Shown piece after piece: positions 1 through 8,438 of a stretch of 51,157 bases of DNA. A model generated the notes under the pieces. It was not told the DNA's origin. It ran no database searches and saw only the letters and a program-made list of their open reading frames with translations. The DNA comes from Vulcanimicrobiota bacterium (lineage in GTDB: Bacteria; Vulcanimicrobiota; Vulcanimicrobiia; Vulcanimicrobiales; Vulcanimicrobiaceae), in contig PLTN01000145.1 of NCBI GenBank assembly GCA_003164495.1, positions 1 to 51,157 of the forward strand. The letters are read 5' to 3'. The position numbers and the translations under genes are program-made. Position 1 is the stretch's first letter, and each line of letters opens with the position of its first letter.

Positions 1-88
1 AGTAACTCGCACCACCCGGAACGTCCTCGGTGAGGAAGTCCTTCGTCATCGTGACGAGGCCGGTGCGCGAATCGAGCCAATTTAACAT
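1..88 (-). CDS. Cytochrome b (bc-type complex), N-terminal fragment
   Basis: This is the first 29 codons of a gene that continues off the left edge of the window. The ATG at 88 lies 19 bases past the Rieske stop, with a GGAG-type ribosome site about 14 bases upstream. The visible protein begins MLNWLDSRTGL and continues with an FLTEDVPGGASY segment, which resembles the cytosolic N-terminus of cytochrome b/b6 subunits just before the first membrane helix. The position directly downstream of a Rieske gene supports the call, since the two are partners in the quinol:cytochrome c (bc1/b6f-like) complex. Only the amphipathic N-terminus is visible, so haem ligands cannot be checked. Confidence 0.7.
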   Translation of the reverse strand, partial: MLNWLDSRTGLVTMTKDFLTEDVPGGASY

Positions 89-107
89 ACGGTTACAACT
101 TCTCCGA

Positions 108-740
108 TCAGCCGATGCGCAAGACGACGAGGTCGGGGGTGTTCTGCTTGTATTCGATCCACGTGAGTTCGGCTTTGCCGTTCATATCGCGGAGCGGCAG
201 CGGGTCGAGACCGCGCGGCGCGGGACCGGCGAGATGTTCGCCGAGGTTCGTGTACTCCGAACCGTGGCACGGGCAGATAAACTTGCTCTGCGCGTCGACC
301 CACGAGTAGCGGCAACCGAGGTGGGGACAGATCGGGCTGAAGATCGTGAAGCCCATGTAGCCGACCGGATACGGCAGCTTGTCGCCGCCGGAGGCGAAGA
401 GCTCCGGCCGCTTGGCCTTGAAGTCGGCCTCGGTGGCCTTGACGGCCCACACGAACTGATCGGTGTCGGCCGGCGGCAGATAGCCGTCGACTTCGTGGAG
501 GCTGAACGTCACTTTGATCGGCTTGTCGGTGGCCTTCTGCAGGCCGGCCCACTCGTCGGCCGTCAGCGGCGACCATTCGTTGCCGACGGCTTCCGGCGAG
601 GGGACGAGCGACGTGATCAGCGGGACCGCGAGCCCCAGGCCGATGACACCGCCCAAGGCCATCACGGCGTTGACCATAAAGGTCCGCCGGCTTTGTTCCT
701 CCGGGGTGCCCGGATCTGCGTACGACTCAGCGTGTGGCAT
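108..740 (-). CDS. Rieske [2Fe-2S] iron-sulfur protein of bc-type complex
   Basis: A 210-aa Rieske subunit that takes electrons from quinol and passes them to cytochrome c. It carries both cluster-binding boxes, CPHLGC and CPCHGS, about 20 residues apart (each gives one Cys and one His ligand; the other Cys pair forms the disulfide). The N-terminus has a twin-arginine SRRTFM motif followed by a hydrophobic helix, the usual uncleaved Tat anchor, and tatA/tatC lie about 9 kb away in this window. The ATG at 740 is preferred over upstream in-frame starts because AGGAG sits a few bases ahead of it. The next gene on this strand encodes cytochrome b, so the two form a complex operon. Confidence 0.92.
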   Translation of the reverse strand: MPHAESYADPGTPEEQSRRTFMVNAVMALGGVIGLGLAVPLITSLVPSPEAVGNEWSPLTADEWAGLQKATDKPIKVTFSLHEVDGYLPPADTDQFVWAVKATEADFKAKRPELFASGGDKLPYPVGYMGFTIFSPICPHLGCRYSWVDAQSKFICPCHGSEYTNLGEHLAGPAPRGLDPLPLRDMNGKAELTWIEYKQNTPDLVVLRIG

Positions 741-784
741 CTTTCTCCTCAGGTAAGCGGCCGCCGGACCGCGTTCACCCATGA

Positions 785-790
785 ACTATA
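785..790 (-). promoter_or_regulatory. Possible -10 element upstream of the Rieske-cytochrome b operon
   Basis: On the minus strand a TATAGT hexamer (5 of 6 to TATAAT) lies about 45 bases ahead of the Rieske ATG, in the 126-base gap after selO. No convincing -35 box is found at 16-18 bases, so this is only suggestive. Confidence 0.2.
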
Positions 791-866
791 GGATGAACGT
801 CCGACAAACTCGCGTACTTTCGTAGCGCTTGTTCCGCTGTTCCTTTCCTGGGGAGCCGCTCACTGC

Positions 867-2381
867 CTATGACGAGCAGCTCACCACGATGGGCGGGCGC
901 CCGGGCGGGGAGGGCCGGTCGTAGGCGGCGACCTCGGGGTCGTCGCTGTAGGGCCGGCGGAGCGCGGCCAGGAGGCGCCGGACCGGTTCGTCGTCGCCGG
1001 CCTCGGAAGCCGCGATCGCCTCCTGGGCCAGGTGATTGCGCAGCACGATCCGCGGGTTGACCGCGTTCATCGCCGCGACGCGATCGGGAAGCGGCCGGGT
1101 TTCGCGCTCCAGACGGCGTTCGTAGCGGCCGAGCCATTCCGCCGCGGCCGGCGTTCCCCCGAGCGCGAGTAGCAGCGCTTCGCGGTAGGCCTGCGCGAGC
1201 TCCGGGTTTGCGGCGCATTCGGCCGCGGTGCGGATGTCGGCGAGCATGCGGAACGTGCGCGTGAAGTCGGACTTGGCCTCGGCCATCGCGGTGCGCAGAT
1301 CCTGCCCGAGCTGATCGTCTTCGGTCTCGGCGTTCGCGAGGCCGAGCTTCTTGCGCGTGGTCTCGAGGAACGCCGCGCGCAGCTCGGGCACGTAGGTTTT
1401 GATCGCGACTTCGAGTTGCGCCGGTTCGACGATCGCCGCCAACGCATTCGCCAGCGCGTAGCAATTCCACAAACCGATCCCGGGCTGCTGATCGAACGCG
1501 TAGCGTCCGCCTTGATCGGTGTGGTTGCAGATGTGGCCCGGCTCGTAGCCTTCCATGAAGCCGTACGGGCCGTAGTCCAGCGTGAGGCCGAGGATCGAGA
1601 AATTGTCGGTGTTCATCACGCCGTGCATGAAGCCCACGCTCTGCCAGGCGGCCATCAAACGCGCGGTGCGTTTCACGACCGCTTCGAAGAAGCGCACGTA
1701 GCGATCGTCGCCGTCACCGCATTCCGGATAGAAGCGCGCGATCACGTAATCGGCCAGAATGCGGATCGCGTCCGCTTCGCCGCGCGCGGCGAAGATCTCG
1801 AACGAACCGAACCGCACGAACGATTGCGCGAGCCGCACGACGATCGCGGCGGTCTCGATGCTCTCGCGAATGACTTGCTCGTCGTTGGCGACCATGGCCA
1901 GCGCCCGCGTCGTCGGAATGCCGAGCGCATCCATCGCTTCGCTGGCGAGAAATTCGCGAATCGTCGAACGCAGCACGGCGCGCCCGTCGGCGAAGCGCGA
2001 GTACGCGGTTTGTCCCGCGCCCTTGAGCTGGATCTCCCACGGCTCGTCGCGCTTGTTCGTGATCTCGCCGAGCGCGATCGCGCGGCCGTCGCCGAGTTGG
2101 CCCGCCCACACCCCGAATTGATGGCCGCCGTAGAGTGCCGCGAACGGCTGCATGCCGCGCAAGATGGCCGTGCCGCCGGCGATGCGGATGAACTCATCGC
2201 GCGTCAGCTCGCTCTCGGGCAGGTCGATCAGTGCGGCCGCATCGGGGCTGACCGCAACCAGGCGCGCCCCTTCGAGCCCGCTCGGCGTGCGCGATTCATA
2301 GAAGCGCTCCCCGAGGGCGGCAAAGGCATTGGTGAAAACGAGATCCTCGAGGGCAATACGGGGCGCGGAAATGACGGCCAT
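867..2381 (-). CDS. selO: SelO/YdiU protein adenylyltransferase (pseudokinase fold)
   Basis: A 504-aa member of the SelO (YdiU, UPF0061) family, known to transfer AMP from ATP to Ser/Thr/Tyr of redox proteins. Family signatures are present: YGGHQFG around residue 85, QLKGAGQTAYSR around residue 120, STIREFLASEAM shortly after it, and the HGVMNTDN(F)SILG loop with its DYGPYGF continuation near residue 250. The end reads VVSCSS, so a penultimate-type Cys is present where eukaryotic SelO has selenocysteine; the codon is an ordinary Cys codon. The ATG at 2381 is chosen over an in-frame TTG at 2387. Divergent from the cytochrome c gene, separated by 76 bases. Confidence 0.93.
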   Translation of the reverse strand: MAVISAPRIALEDLVFTNAFAALGERFYESRTPSGLEGARLVAVSPDAAALIDLPESELTRDEFIRIAGGTAILRGMQPFAALYGGHQFGVWAGQLGDGRAIALGEITNKRDEPWEIQLKGAGQTAYSRFADGRAVLRSTIREFLASEAMDALGIPTTRALAMVANDEQVIRESIETAAIVVRLAQSFVRFGSFEIFAARGEADAIRILADYVIARFYPECGDGDDRYVRFFEAVVKRTARLMAAWQSVGFMHGVMNTDNFSILGLTLDYGPYGFMEGYEPGHICNHTDQGGRYAFDQQPGIGLWNCYALANALAAIVEPAQLEVAIKTYVPELRAAFLETTRKKLGLANAETEDDQLGQDLRTAMAEAKSDFTRTFRMLADIRTAAECAANPELAQAYREALLLALGGTPAAAEWLGRYERRLERETRPLPDRVAAMNAVNPRIVLRNHLAQEAIAASEAGDDEPVRRLLAALRRPYSDDPEVAAYDRPSPPGRPPIVVSCSS

Positions 2382-2457
2382 CGCCAAGCAGAACCGCCGG
2401 GGCGGTACGATACGTTGCGTGGGCGAACGGGCGTGCGAGCAAGCAGCTTTGGGGGGT

Positions 2458-2991
2458 ATGGATCAGCGCATGCGTGGATATCTGTGGGGCATCGTCACCG
2501 TGGTCGTCGTTCTCATCGTGGGCGGCTTCGCGGTCTACTGGTTCGCCCTGGTTCCGATGGGGGCAGACGCGCGGATGTTCCCCAATGAGAAAAAGATGGC
2601 GAACCACATGGTCAATGCGACGATCGCTCGCGAGGAACCGCAGCCGCCGTACCCGTTCGGGCCGACCACCGATGCGACGATCCTAGCCGGGGCCAAATTG
2701 TACATAACCAACTGCGCGGTCTGTCACGGCAGTGCCGGGAGCGATCAGTCCAACATGTCCAAAGGCCAGTACGTGGCCCCGCCGCAGTTCACCAAACACG
2801 GCGTCGACGACGATCCGGAAGGCGAGACGTACTGGAAGATCGAGCACGGCTACCGGTTCACCGGAATGCCCGCGTTCAAGGGCACGCTGACCGAAGAGCA
2901 GATCTGGCAGCTCACCTACTTCCTCAAACGCGGCATGGACAAGTTACCGCCGGCCGCCGACGCGGTGTGGCACCAGCCTCACGGAGACTGA
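2458..2991 (+). CDS. Membrane-anchored mono-haem c-type cytochrome
   Basis: A 177-aa protein with one N-terminal membrane helix (about residues 8-32, rich in V/I/L) that serves as signal anchor, followed by an exported class I cytochrome c domain. Haem attachment is by CAVCH (around residue 90). A distal Met ligand is plausible in the FTGMPAFKG segment, the normal place for it. It may accept electrons from the Rieske/cytochrome b complex encoded just across the divergent selO gene, or deliver them to an oxidase outside the window. The start could also be the ATG at 2470; a G-run at 2451-2456 is the only candidate ribosome site and fits neither ideally. Confidence 0.88.
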   Translation: MDQRMRGYLWGIVTVVVVLIVGGFAVYWFALVPMGADARMFPNEKKMANHMVNATIAREEPQPPYPFGPTTDATILAGAKLYITNCAVCHGSAGSDQSNMSKGQYVAPPQFTKHGVDDDPEGETYWKIEHGYRFTGMPAFKGTLTEEQIWQLTYFLKRGMDKLPPAADAVWHQPHGD

Positions 2992-3067
2992 GTAAAGCGA
3001 ACACCCGAGGCGTAGGCGCCCGGTACGAAATCTTGCCGTAACGCTCCGATTGCGGTAGGGTGGGACG

Positions 3068-4072
3068 TTGAGTTTCTTACAAGCCGCCCGCGGGATTTCG
3101 GAAGAGCGGGCGCCGATCTGGCTCATGCGCCAAGCCGGGCGCTATCTGCCCGAGTATCTCGCGGTGAAGGCCAAGTCGTCGTTCCTCGAGATGACCCGTA
3201 CGCCCGAGATCGCCGCCGAGATCACGCTCCAGCCGCTGCGGCGCTTTCCGCTCGACGCCGCGATCATCTTCAGCGACATCATGACGCCGCTCGAAGCGCT
3301 CGGTATAGACATCACGTTCAACCCCGGCCCTTCGATCGCGAAGCCGCTCCGTTCGGCGGCGTCGATCGAGGCGCTCGCAATGCGCGACGAGGTCGCCCCT
3401 TTTGTCGGCGACGCGCTGCGGATCGTGCGGGCCGAACTCGCCCCCGACGTCGCGCTGATCGGCTTCGGCGGTACGCCGCTCACGCTCGCGGCCTATCTGG
3501 TCGAAGGCGGCGGGAGCAAAGAGTACACGCATTTTCGGCAGTTCTTGCGCCGCGAACCGGCTGCTTTGCATCTCTTGCTCGACAAGCTCACGGAGCTCTC
3601 CATCGTGTACTTGCGGATGCAAGTTGCGGCCGGAGCCGATGCGATCCAGCTCTTCGACAGCTGGGCCGGGCTGCACGATGCGGTGGTGTATCGCGAATTC
3701 GGCCTGCCGTACTATAAGCGCATCATGGACGCGCTGGCCGATACCGGTGCCGTGCGCATGTTTTTCGCGCTGGGTGCGGCGCATTTGATGGACGTGGTGG
3801 CCGAGGTTCCGGCCGATGTCGTGAGCGTCGATTGGCGCACCGACCTGCGCGCGGCGCGCGCACAACTGCCGGGGCGTACGCTGCAAGGCAACCTCGATCC
3901 GGCGGTCCTGTACGCGGATCGAGCGACGCTCGCGTCCGAGGCGCAGCGGATCCTGCGTTCCGGACTCGGCGGGGCGCACATCTTCAACCTCGGTCACGGG
4001 ATCTGGCCCGATACGCCGATCGATGCGGTTGCGCATCTGATCGAAACGGTGCACGCCTTTAAGCGGCTATGA
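3068..4072 (+). CDS. hemE: Uroporphyrinogen III decarboxylase
   Basis: A 334-aa HemE that decarboxylates the four acetate side chains of uroporphyrinogen III to give coproporphyrinogen III in the cytosol. Diagnostic segments are [13 protein letters not shown] near residue 17, FSDIMTP with the catalytic-pocket Asp near residue 73, GFGGTPLT, and the QLFDSWAG box. The start is a TTG at 3068 with a GGGTGGG ribosome site just ahead; no ATG in frame would keep the RQAGRY block. It opens a four-gene haem operon, and its stop overlaps the hemF start by ATGA. Confidence 0.95.
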   Translation: MSFLQAARGISEERAPIWLMRQAGRYLPEYLAVKAKSSFLEMTRTPEIAAEITLQPLRRFPLDAAIIFSDIMTPLEALGIDITFNPGPSIAKPLRSAASIEALAMRDEVAPFVGDALRIVRAELAPDVALIGFGGTPLTLAAYLVEGGGSKEYTHFRQFLRREPAALHLLLDKLTELSIVYLRMQVAAGADAIQLFDSWAGLHDAVVYREFGLPYYKRIMDALADTGAVRMFFALGAAHLMDVVAEVPADVVSVDWRTDLRAARAQLPGRTLQGNLDPAVLYADRATLASEAQRILRSGLGGAHIFNLGHGIWPDTPIDAVAHLIETVHAFKRL

Positions 4073-5094
4073 GCAATGATTTCGCCGGCGTGCGTCCGCG
4101 CGTAACGGCCTTGGTTGCCCAACTGCAGGACGCGATCTGCGCGGGCGTCATTGCCGTCGAGCAGACGTCTGCCGCCCAGGCGGGCGACCGCGACCCGGGC
4201 GCATTCTTGGTTGATGCGTGGGAGAGCACGGGCGATCCCGAGCGCGTCGGCGGCGGCGGTTCCACGCGCGTCATCGCGAACGGGGCCGTCTTCGAAAAGG
4301 GCGGCGTCAACACGTCGGTCGTCACCGGAGCGCGACTGCCTCCGAGCGTGACCGCGCAACGGCCGGAACTCGAAGGCCACGGCTTCTTCGCAGCCGGCGT
4401 CAGCGTGGTGCTGCATCCGCGCAATCCGTACGCTCCGACGGCGCACTGCAATTACCGGTATTTCGAAACGCAGGCGCCCGACGGAAGCCGCGGCGCGTGG
4501 TGGTTCGGCGGCGGTGCCGACTTGACGCCGTACTACCCCGATCTCGCCGACGTGCGGCACTTTCACGGCACGCTGCGTGCGGCGTGCGATCTTCACGATG
4601 CGGAGTTCTACCCGGCGTTCAAAGCCTGGTGCGACCGCTACTTCTACCTCAAGCATCGCGCGGAGACGCGCGGCGTCGGCGGGATCTTTTACGACTATCT
4701 CGATGCGGCCGGTTTCGGTGAACGGGCCGAGCGCACGCCGTTCGTGCAGCCGCGCTCGTTCGAAGCGATGCTGGCGTTCATGCGCGACGCGGGCAACGCG
4801 TTTACCGGCGCGTACCTCCCGATCGTCGCGCGGCATGCCGCCGATCCGTACGGCGAACGCGAACGCGACTTTCAGTTGTTGCGCCGCGGCCGCTACGTCG
4901 AGTTCAACCTCGTGTACGACCGCGGTACGCACTTCGGCTTGCAGAGCGGCGGCCGCACCGAGTCGATCCTGATGTCGTTGCCGCCGCTGGTGCGCTGGGC
5001 CTACGACGAACGGCCCGCGCCCGGCAGCGCGGAGGCGGCGCTCAACGCCTATCTGCAACCGCGCGATTGGTTCGCCGAGGATTCGTTCGCGTAG
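4069..5094 (+). CDS. hemF: Coproporphyrinogen III oxidase, oxygen-dependent
   Basis: A 341-aa HemF that uses O2 to convert coproporphyrinogen III to protoporphyrinogen IX. The conserved [20 protein letters not shown], and [10 protein letters not shown] plus [12 protein letters not shown] blocks are all present at their usual spacing. The choice of HemF rather than HemN implies growth in oxygen. It implies the protoporphyrin branch rather than the coproporphyrin-dependent branch of Gram-positives. ATGA overlap with hemE and 1-base overlap with hemH indicate one transcript. Confidence 0.96.
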   Translation: MSNDFAGVRPRVTALVAQLQDAICAGVIAVEQTSAAQAGDRDPGAFLVDAWESTGDPERVGGGGSTRVIANGAVFEKGGVNTSVVTGARLPPSVTAQRPELEGHGFFAAGVSVVLHPRNPYAPTAHCNYRYFETQAPDGSRGAWWFGGGADLTPYYPDLADVRHFHGTLRAACDLHDAEFYPAFKAWCDRYFYLKHRAETRGVGGIFYDYLDAAGFGERAERTPFVQPRSFEAMLAFMRDAGNAFTGAYLPIVARHAADPYGERERDFQLLRRGRYVEFNLVYDRGTHFGLQSGGRTESILMSLPPLVRWAYDERPAPGSAEAALNAYLQPRDWFAEDSFA

Positions 5095-6116
5095 TGACGC
5101 GCGAAGCGGTCCTGCTCGTCAACCTCGGCTCGCCGGCGTCGCCGCGCCCGGCCGACGTGAAGCCGTACCTCGATGAGTTCCTGATGGACCCCTACGTCCT
5201 CGATATTCCCACGCCGTTACGGGCGTTGCTCGTGCGCGGGCTGATTCTCAACACGCGCCCGCGCGCGACCGGCGCCGCGTACGAAAAGATTTGGACCAGC
5301 GAAGGATCGCCGCTCGTCGTGATGTCGCGGCATACGCAAAGCGCGCTGGAGGCCGAGCTCAACGTGCCGGTCGGGCTCGCGATGCGGTACGGCGAGCCGT
5401 CGATCCCGCATGGCCTCGCGGAGTTGACGGCGCGCGCGGGCGAGATCGACGAGCTGATCGTGGTTCCGCTCTATCCGCACTACGCGATGGCTTCGACCAA
5501 AACCGTCGAGGTCGCGGTCGAGGCGGCGCTCGCGGGAAGCGGGATCAAGCATCGCTTCGTGGGCCCGTTCTTCGATGATCCGGCCTATTTGGAAGCGCTG
5601 GCCGATCGCGCGCGCGCGACGATCCCGGCCGGCACGCAATACGTGCTCTTCAGCTATCACGGCATTCCCGAGCGTCATCTGCGCAAGGTCGATCTCACCG
5701 GTGCGCATTGTCTGGGCACGGCCGACTGCTGCGAGCGGTCCTCGATCGCGCACGCCACGTGCTACCGGCATCAGATCATCGGTACGACCGAGGGCGTCGC
5801 GCAACGGCTCGGCTTGCGGCGCGATGAATACGGGTTGGCGTTTCAGTCGCGCCTCGGCGGCGGCTGGCTCGAACCGTTCACCGACAAAGAACTCGTTGCG
5901 TTTCCCGGCCGCGGTATCACGCGCCTGGCGGTGATCTGTCCGTCGTTCGTAGCCGACTGCCTGGAGACGCTCGAGGAGATCGTGATACGCGGACGCGCGT
6001 CGTTCCTCGCTGCGGGCGGCGAAGCGTTCACCTACGTGCCGTGCTTGAATGACGACGCCGCGTGGATTGCGGCGCTCGCCGCGCTGTGCCGTAAGCCGGC
6101 GCCGGTAGCCGCATGA
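5094..6116 (+). CDS. hemH: Ferrochelatase
   Basis: A 340-aa HemH that inserts Fe(II) into protoporphyrin IX. It begins with the family strand VLLVNLGSP, has the catalytic-histidine box SYHGIPERH around residue 190, and ends with the CPSFVADCLETLEEI block holding the acidic metal-pathway residues. The start is a GTG sharing one base with the hemF TAG. A Cys-rich stretch (CLGTADCCERS...ATCYRHQ, about residues 205-228) sits after the catalytic box, where other ferrochelatases are Cys-poorer. It recalls but does not prove metal or Fe-S binding. ATGA overlap with hemY. Confidence 0.95.
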   Translation: MTREAVLLVNLGSPASPRPADVKPYLDEFLMDPYVLDIPTPLRALLVRGLILNTRPRATGAAYEKIWTSEGSPLVVMSRHTQSALEAELNVPVGLAMRYGEPSIPHGLAELTARAGEIDELIVVPLYPHYAMASTKTVEVAVEAALAGSGIKHRFVGPFFDDPAYLEALADRARATIPAGTQYVLFSYHGIPERHLRKVDLTGAHCLGTADCCERSSIAHATCYRHQIIGTTEGVAQRLGLRRDEYGLAFQSRLGGGWLEPFTDKELVAFPGRGITRLAVICPSFVADCLETLEEIVIRGRASFLAAGGEAFTYVPCLNDDAAWIAALAALCRKPAPVAA

Positions 6117-7438
6117 GTACGATTGCGATCGTCGGCGGCGGCATTGCGGGTTTGACGGCGGCGTTTTATCTGAGCGCCGAGCACGATGTCGTGGTCTTCG
6201 AGCACGAAACCACGGCCGGCGGCAAGATCCGCTCGCAACATCTGGACGGATTTCTCTTCGAATGGGGTCCGAGCAGTTTTCTCTCGAGCGCTCAGGAGCT
6301 GAACGCGCTGGCCGGCGAGTTGGAACTCACCGATGCCGTGATCGACGCACGTTCCGAGGCCAAGAATCGCTTCATCTATTGGGGCGGCAAGCTGCACAAA
6401 CTTCCGTCGAAGCCACCCGAGATCTTTTCGATGTCGTTGCTTTCGCCGAGCGGAAAGCTGCGCGCATTCCGCGAGTTGTTCGTTCCTCGGCGCGATGCGG
6501 AGAGCGCCGCCGAGGACGAGAGCGTGCATGAGTTCATGGCGCGTCGCTTCGGAGCGGAAGTCGCCGAGCGCATCGTCATGCCCGCGCTGCTCGGAATCAG
6601 CGGCGGCAACGCGGCGAGCACGAGTCTGGCCGCGGTCTTTCCGCGCTTGCCGGATTTCGAGCGCGAACACGGATCGGTCATTCGCGCCATGCTGCGCGGC
6701 AGCCGCACGAAAACGCAACTGCGCAGCTTCGCGGGCAGCGGAATGCAGCGCTTGACCGATCGCCTTGCGGAACGCTTGGGCGATCGCGTGAAGCTGGGCA
6801 CGACGGTGACGCGGATCGAGCCGGACGGTGCCGGTTGGCGCGTCATCCACGATCGCGGCGACGTGGCCGTCGAGCGCGTCGTCGTCGCGACGCCGGCCGG
6901 GGCGGCGGCCGGGATGGTGGCGGGTTTCGACGCGGAGCTCGCCCGGCAATTGGGCGAGATCACCTATGCCCCGATGCGCGTGATCGCGGCCGGCTTTCGC
7001 CGCGAAGACGTTGCCGCGCCGCTCGATGGGTTCGGCTTTCTCGCCGCGCGTGGTTTCGGCGTGCGCATCCTGGGCGCGATCTACACCTCGTCGATGTTGC
7101 CGGAGCAAGCGCCGCCGGGAACGGTCTACATACGCATGTTCATGGGCGGCGCGGCCGAACCCAGCGCCGCACTGCTGGATGCCGACGCTGCCCGAACCGT
7201 GGCGCTCGGCGATCTCGCGACCACCCTCGGGATCACCGCCGAACCGATCGCCTATCACGAACGGGTGTGGAGCAGCGCGATCCCGCAGTACGGGCTCGGC
7301 CATCGCAAGCGCGTGCAAACGATCGAGCAACTCGCGCAAGCCCACCCGGGCTTCGCGCTGACCGGCAACGCCTATCACGGGCTGGGCGTCAACGACACCG
7401 TCCGCGCCGCGCGCGCCGTCGCCGCGCGCATCGGCTAA
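6113..7438 (+). CDS. hemY: Protoporphyrinogen oxidase (HemY/HemG FAD type)
   Basis: A 441-aa FAD-dependent oxidase expected to oxidise protoporphyrinogen IX to protoporphyrin IX. The N-terminus carries the dinucleotide fold IVGGGIAGLTAAF. It is followed by an FEHETTAGGKIRS adenine/ribose block and a GFLFEWGPSSF substrate-domain segment. The C-terminus has the second FAD block ALTGNAYHGLGVND. As the last gene of hemEFHY it completes haem synthesis from uroporphyrinogen. It converges on ccsA with only one base between stop codons and no terminator visible. Confidence 0.93.
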   Translation: MSTIAIVGGGIAGLTAAFYLSAEHDVVVFEHETTAGGKIRSQHLDGFLFEWGPSSFLSSAQELNALAGELELTDAVIDARSEAKNRFIYWGGKLHKLPSKPPEIFSMSLLSPSGKLRAFRELFVPRRDAESAAEDESVHEFMARRFGAEVAERIVMPALLGISGGNAASTSLAAVFPRLPDFEREHGSVIRAMLRGSRTKTQLRSFAGSGMQRLTDRLAERLGDRVKLGTTVTRIEPDGAGWRVIHDRGDVAVERVVVATPAGAAAGMVAGFDAELARQLGEITYAPMRVIAAGFRREDVAAPLDGFGFLAARGFGVRILGAIYTSSMLPEQAPPGTVYIRMFMGGAAEPSAALLDADAARTVALGDLATTLGITAEPIAYHERVWSSAIPQYGLGHRKRVQTIEQLAQAHPGFALTGNAYHGLGVNDTVRAARAVAARIG

Positions 7439-7439
7439 G

Positions 7440-8429
7440 CTACATCTTGTAGCTGTGCAGTCCGCTGATCCAGATGTTTACGCCGAGATAGCAGAACATG
7501 ATCGAGGCGAAGCCGAGGATGCTGATCCAGGCGCTGCGCTCGCCGCGCCAAGCGTTGCGCGTGTGCAAGTGCATGAACGATGCGTAGATGATCCAGGAGA
7601 GCAGCGCGGCGGTTTCTTTGGGATCCCACGACCAATACGCACCCCAAGCTTCGTTGGCCCACATCGCGCCCGTGATGATGCCGACGCTGAGCAGCACGAG
7701 GCCGATGGCGACGATACGATAGGTCAGCATATCCAGGCGCGCGAGCGACGGCAATCCGGCGAGCCACACGGCGAACGGGTCGCCGGCGGCCGCCGCCGCA
7801 GTAACGGCCGGCGTACCGGTGCGCGCTTCGCTGGCCGAAAGCGTTTCCACCGGCGGCGCGGCGACCGACATGCTGACGGTTCCCGCACCCGCGGCGTTGG
7901 CGCGGATCACGCGCGTGCCCGATGAATAGCGGCGCTCGCCGTATGCCTTGAGCAAATAGAGGCACGAGACCACGAAGGCGACCATGAACGATGCGTACGA
8001 GGTCACGACGATCGGCACGTGGACCTTGATCCAGTACGACTGCAACGCCGGCACGGCGGGCATGTAGCCCTCGTTCCACGTCGTCGCGTACCCGAACGCG
8101 ATCGCGCTGATGCCGAGGACGCCGCCGCCGATCAGCCACAGGTCGTATTTCTTCGCGAAGATGATGTAGATGAGCACCCCGAGGCCGCTGAAGAGCGACA
8201 GCGACCCGTAGAGGTTGGTCAGGGGCCACACGCCGGTCATATTCCAGCGCGTTCCCAGCTCGGCAAATTGCGCGAAACACGCGAGACACGCCAGAACGGC
8301 GCCGACGCGCTGAAGCTGCGGCGTGCGCAGCAAGAAGTAGGCTATCAAGACGAGCGTCCCGACCACGTAGGTCGCGAGCGTGAACACGACCAGATCGTGG
8401 TCGATGGCAACTTTGAGCGGATCGAGCAT
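7440..8429 (-). CDS. ccsA: Cytochrome c biogenesis protein CcsA/ResC (haem handling)
   Basis: A 329-aa multi-pass membrane protein, half of the System II haem lyase that exports haem and attaches it to apocytochromes. The haem-handling WWD-type box WANEAWGAYWSWDPKE lies near residue 255. Hydrophobic helices fill residues 15-165 and 230-325. A loop of about 50 residues rich in A/T/S (about 180-220) separates the two halves, which is longer than usual. It follows resB by nine bases, giving the standard resB-resC pairing. Clients in this window are the cytochrome c at 2.5 kb and the PuuD haem domain at 43 kb. Confidence 0.93.
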   Translation of the reverse strand: MLDPLKVAIDHDLVVFTLATYVVGTLVLIAYFLLRTPQLQRVGAVLACLACFAQFAELGTRWNMTGVWPLTNLYGSLSLFSGLGVLIYIIFAKKYDLWLIGGGVLGISAIAFGYATTWNEGYMPAVPALQSYWIKVHVPIVVTSYASFMVAFVVSCLYLLKAYGERRYSSGTRVIRANAAGAGTVSMSVAAPPVETLSASEARTGTPAVTAAAAAGDPFAVWLAGLPSLARLDMLTYRIVAIGLVLLSVGIITGAMWANEAWGAYWSWDPKETAALLSWIIYASFMHLHTRNAWRGERSAWISILGFASIMFCYLGVNIWISGLHSYKM

Positions 8430-8438
8430 GCGGGTGTC

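Noticed and set aside
30-791. A 253-aa plus-strand reading frame across the Rieske gene
   Set aside because: It is the complementary shadow of a protein with full Rieske motifs; its Arg/Asp-rich translation has no recognisable domain.
3036-3058. TTGCCG-N17-TAGGGT ahead of hemE as a promoter
   Set aside because: The -10 would end about ten bases before the TTG start, leaving no room for the ribosome site.
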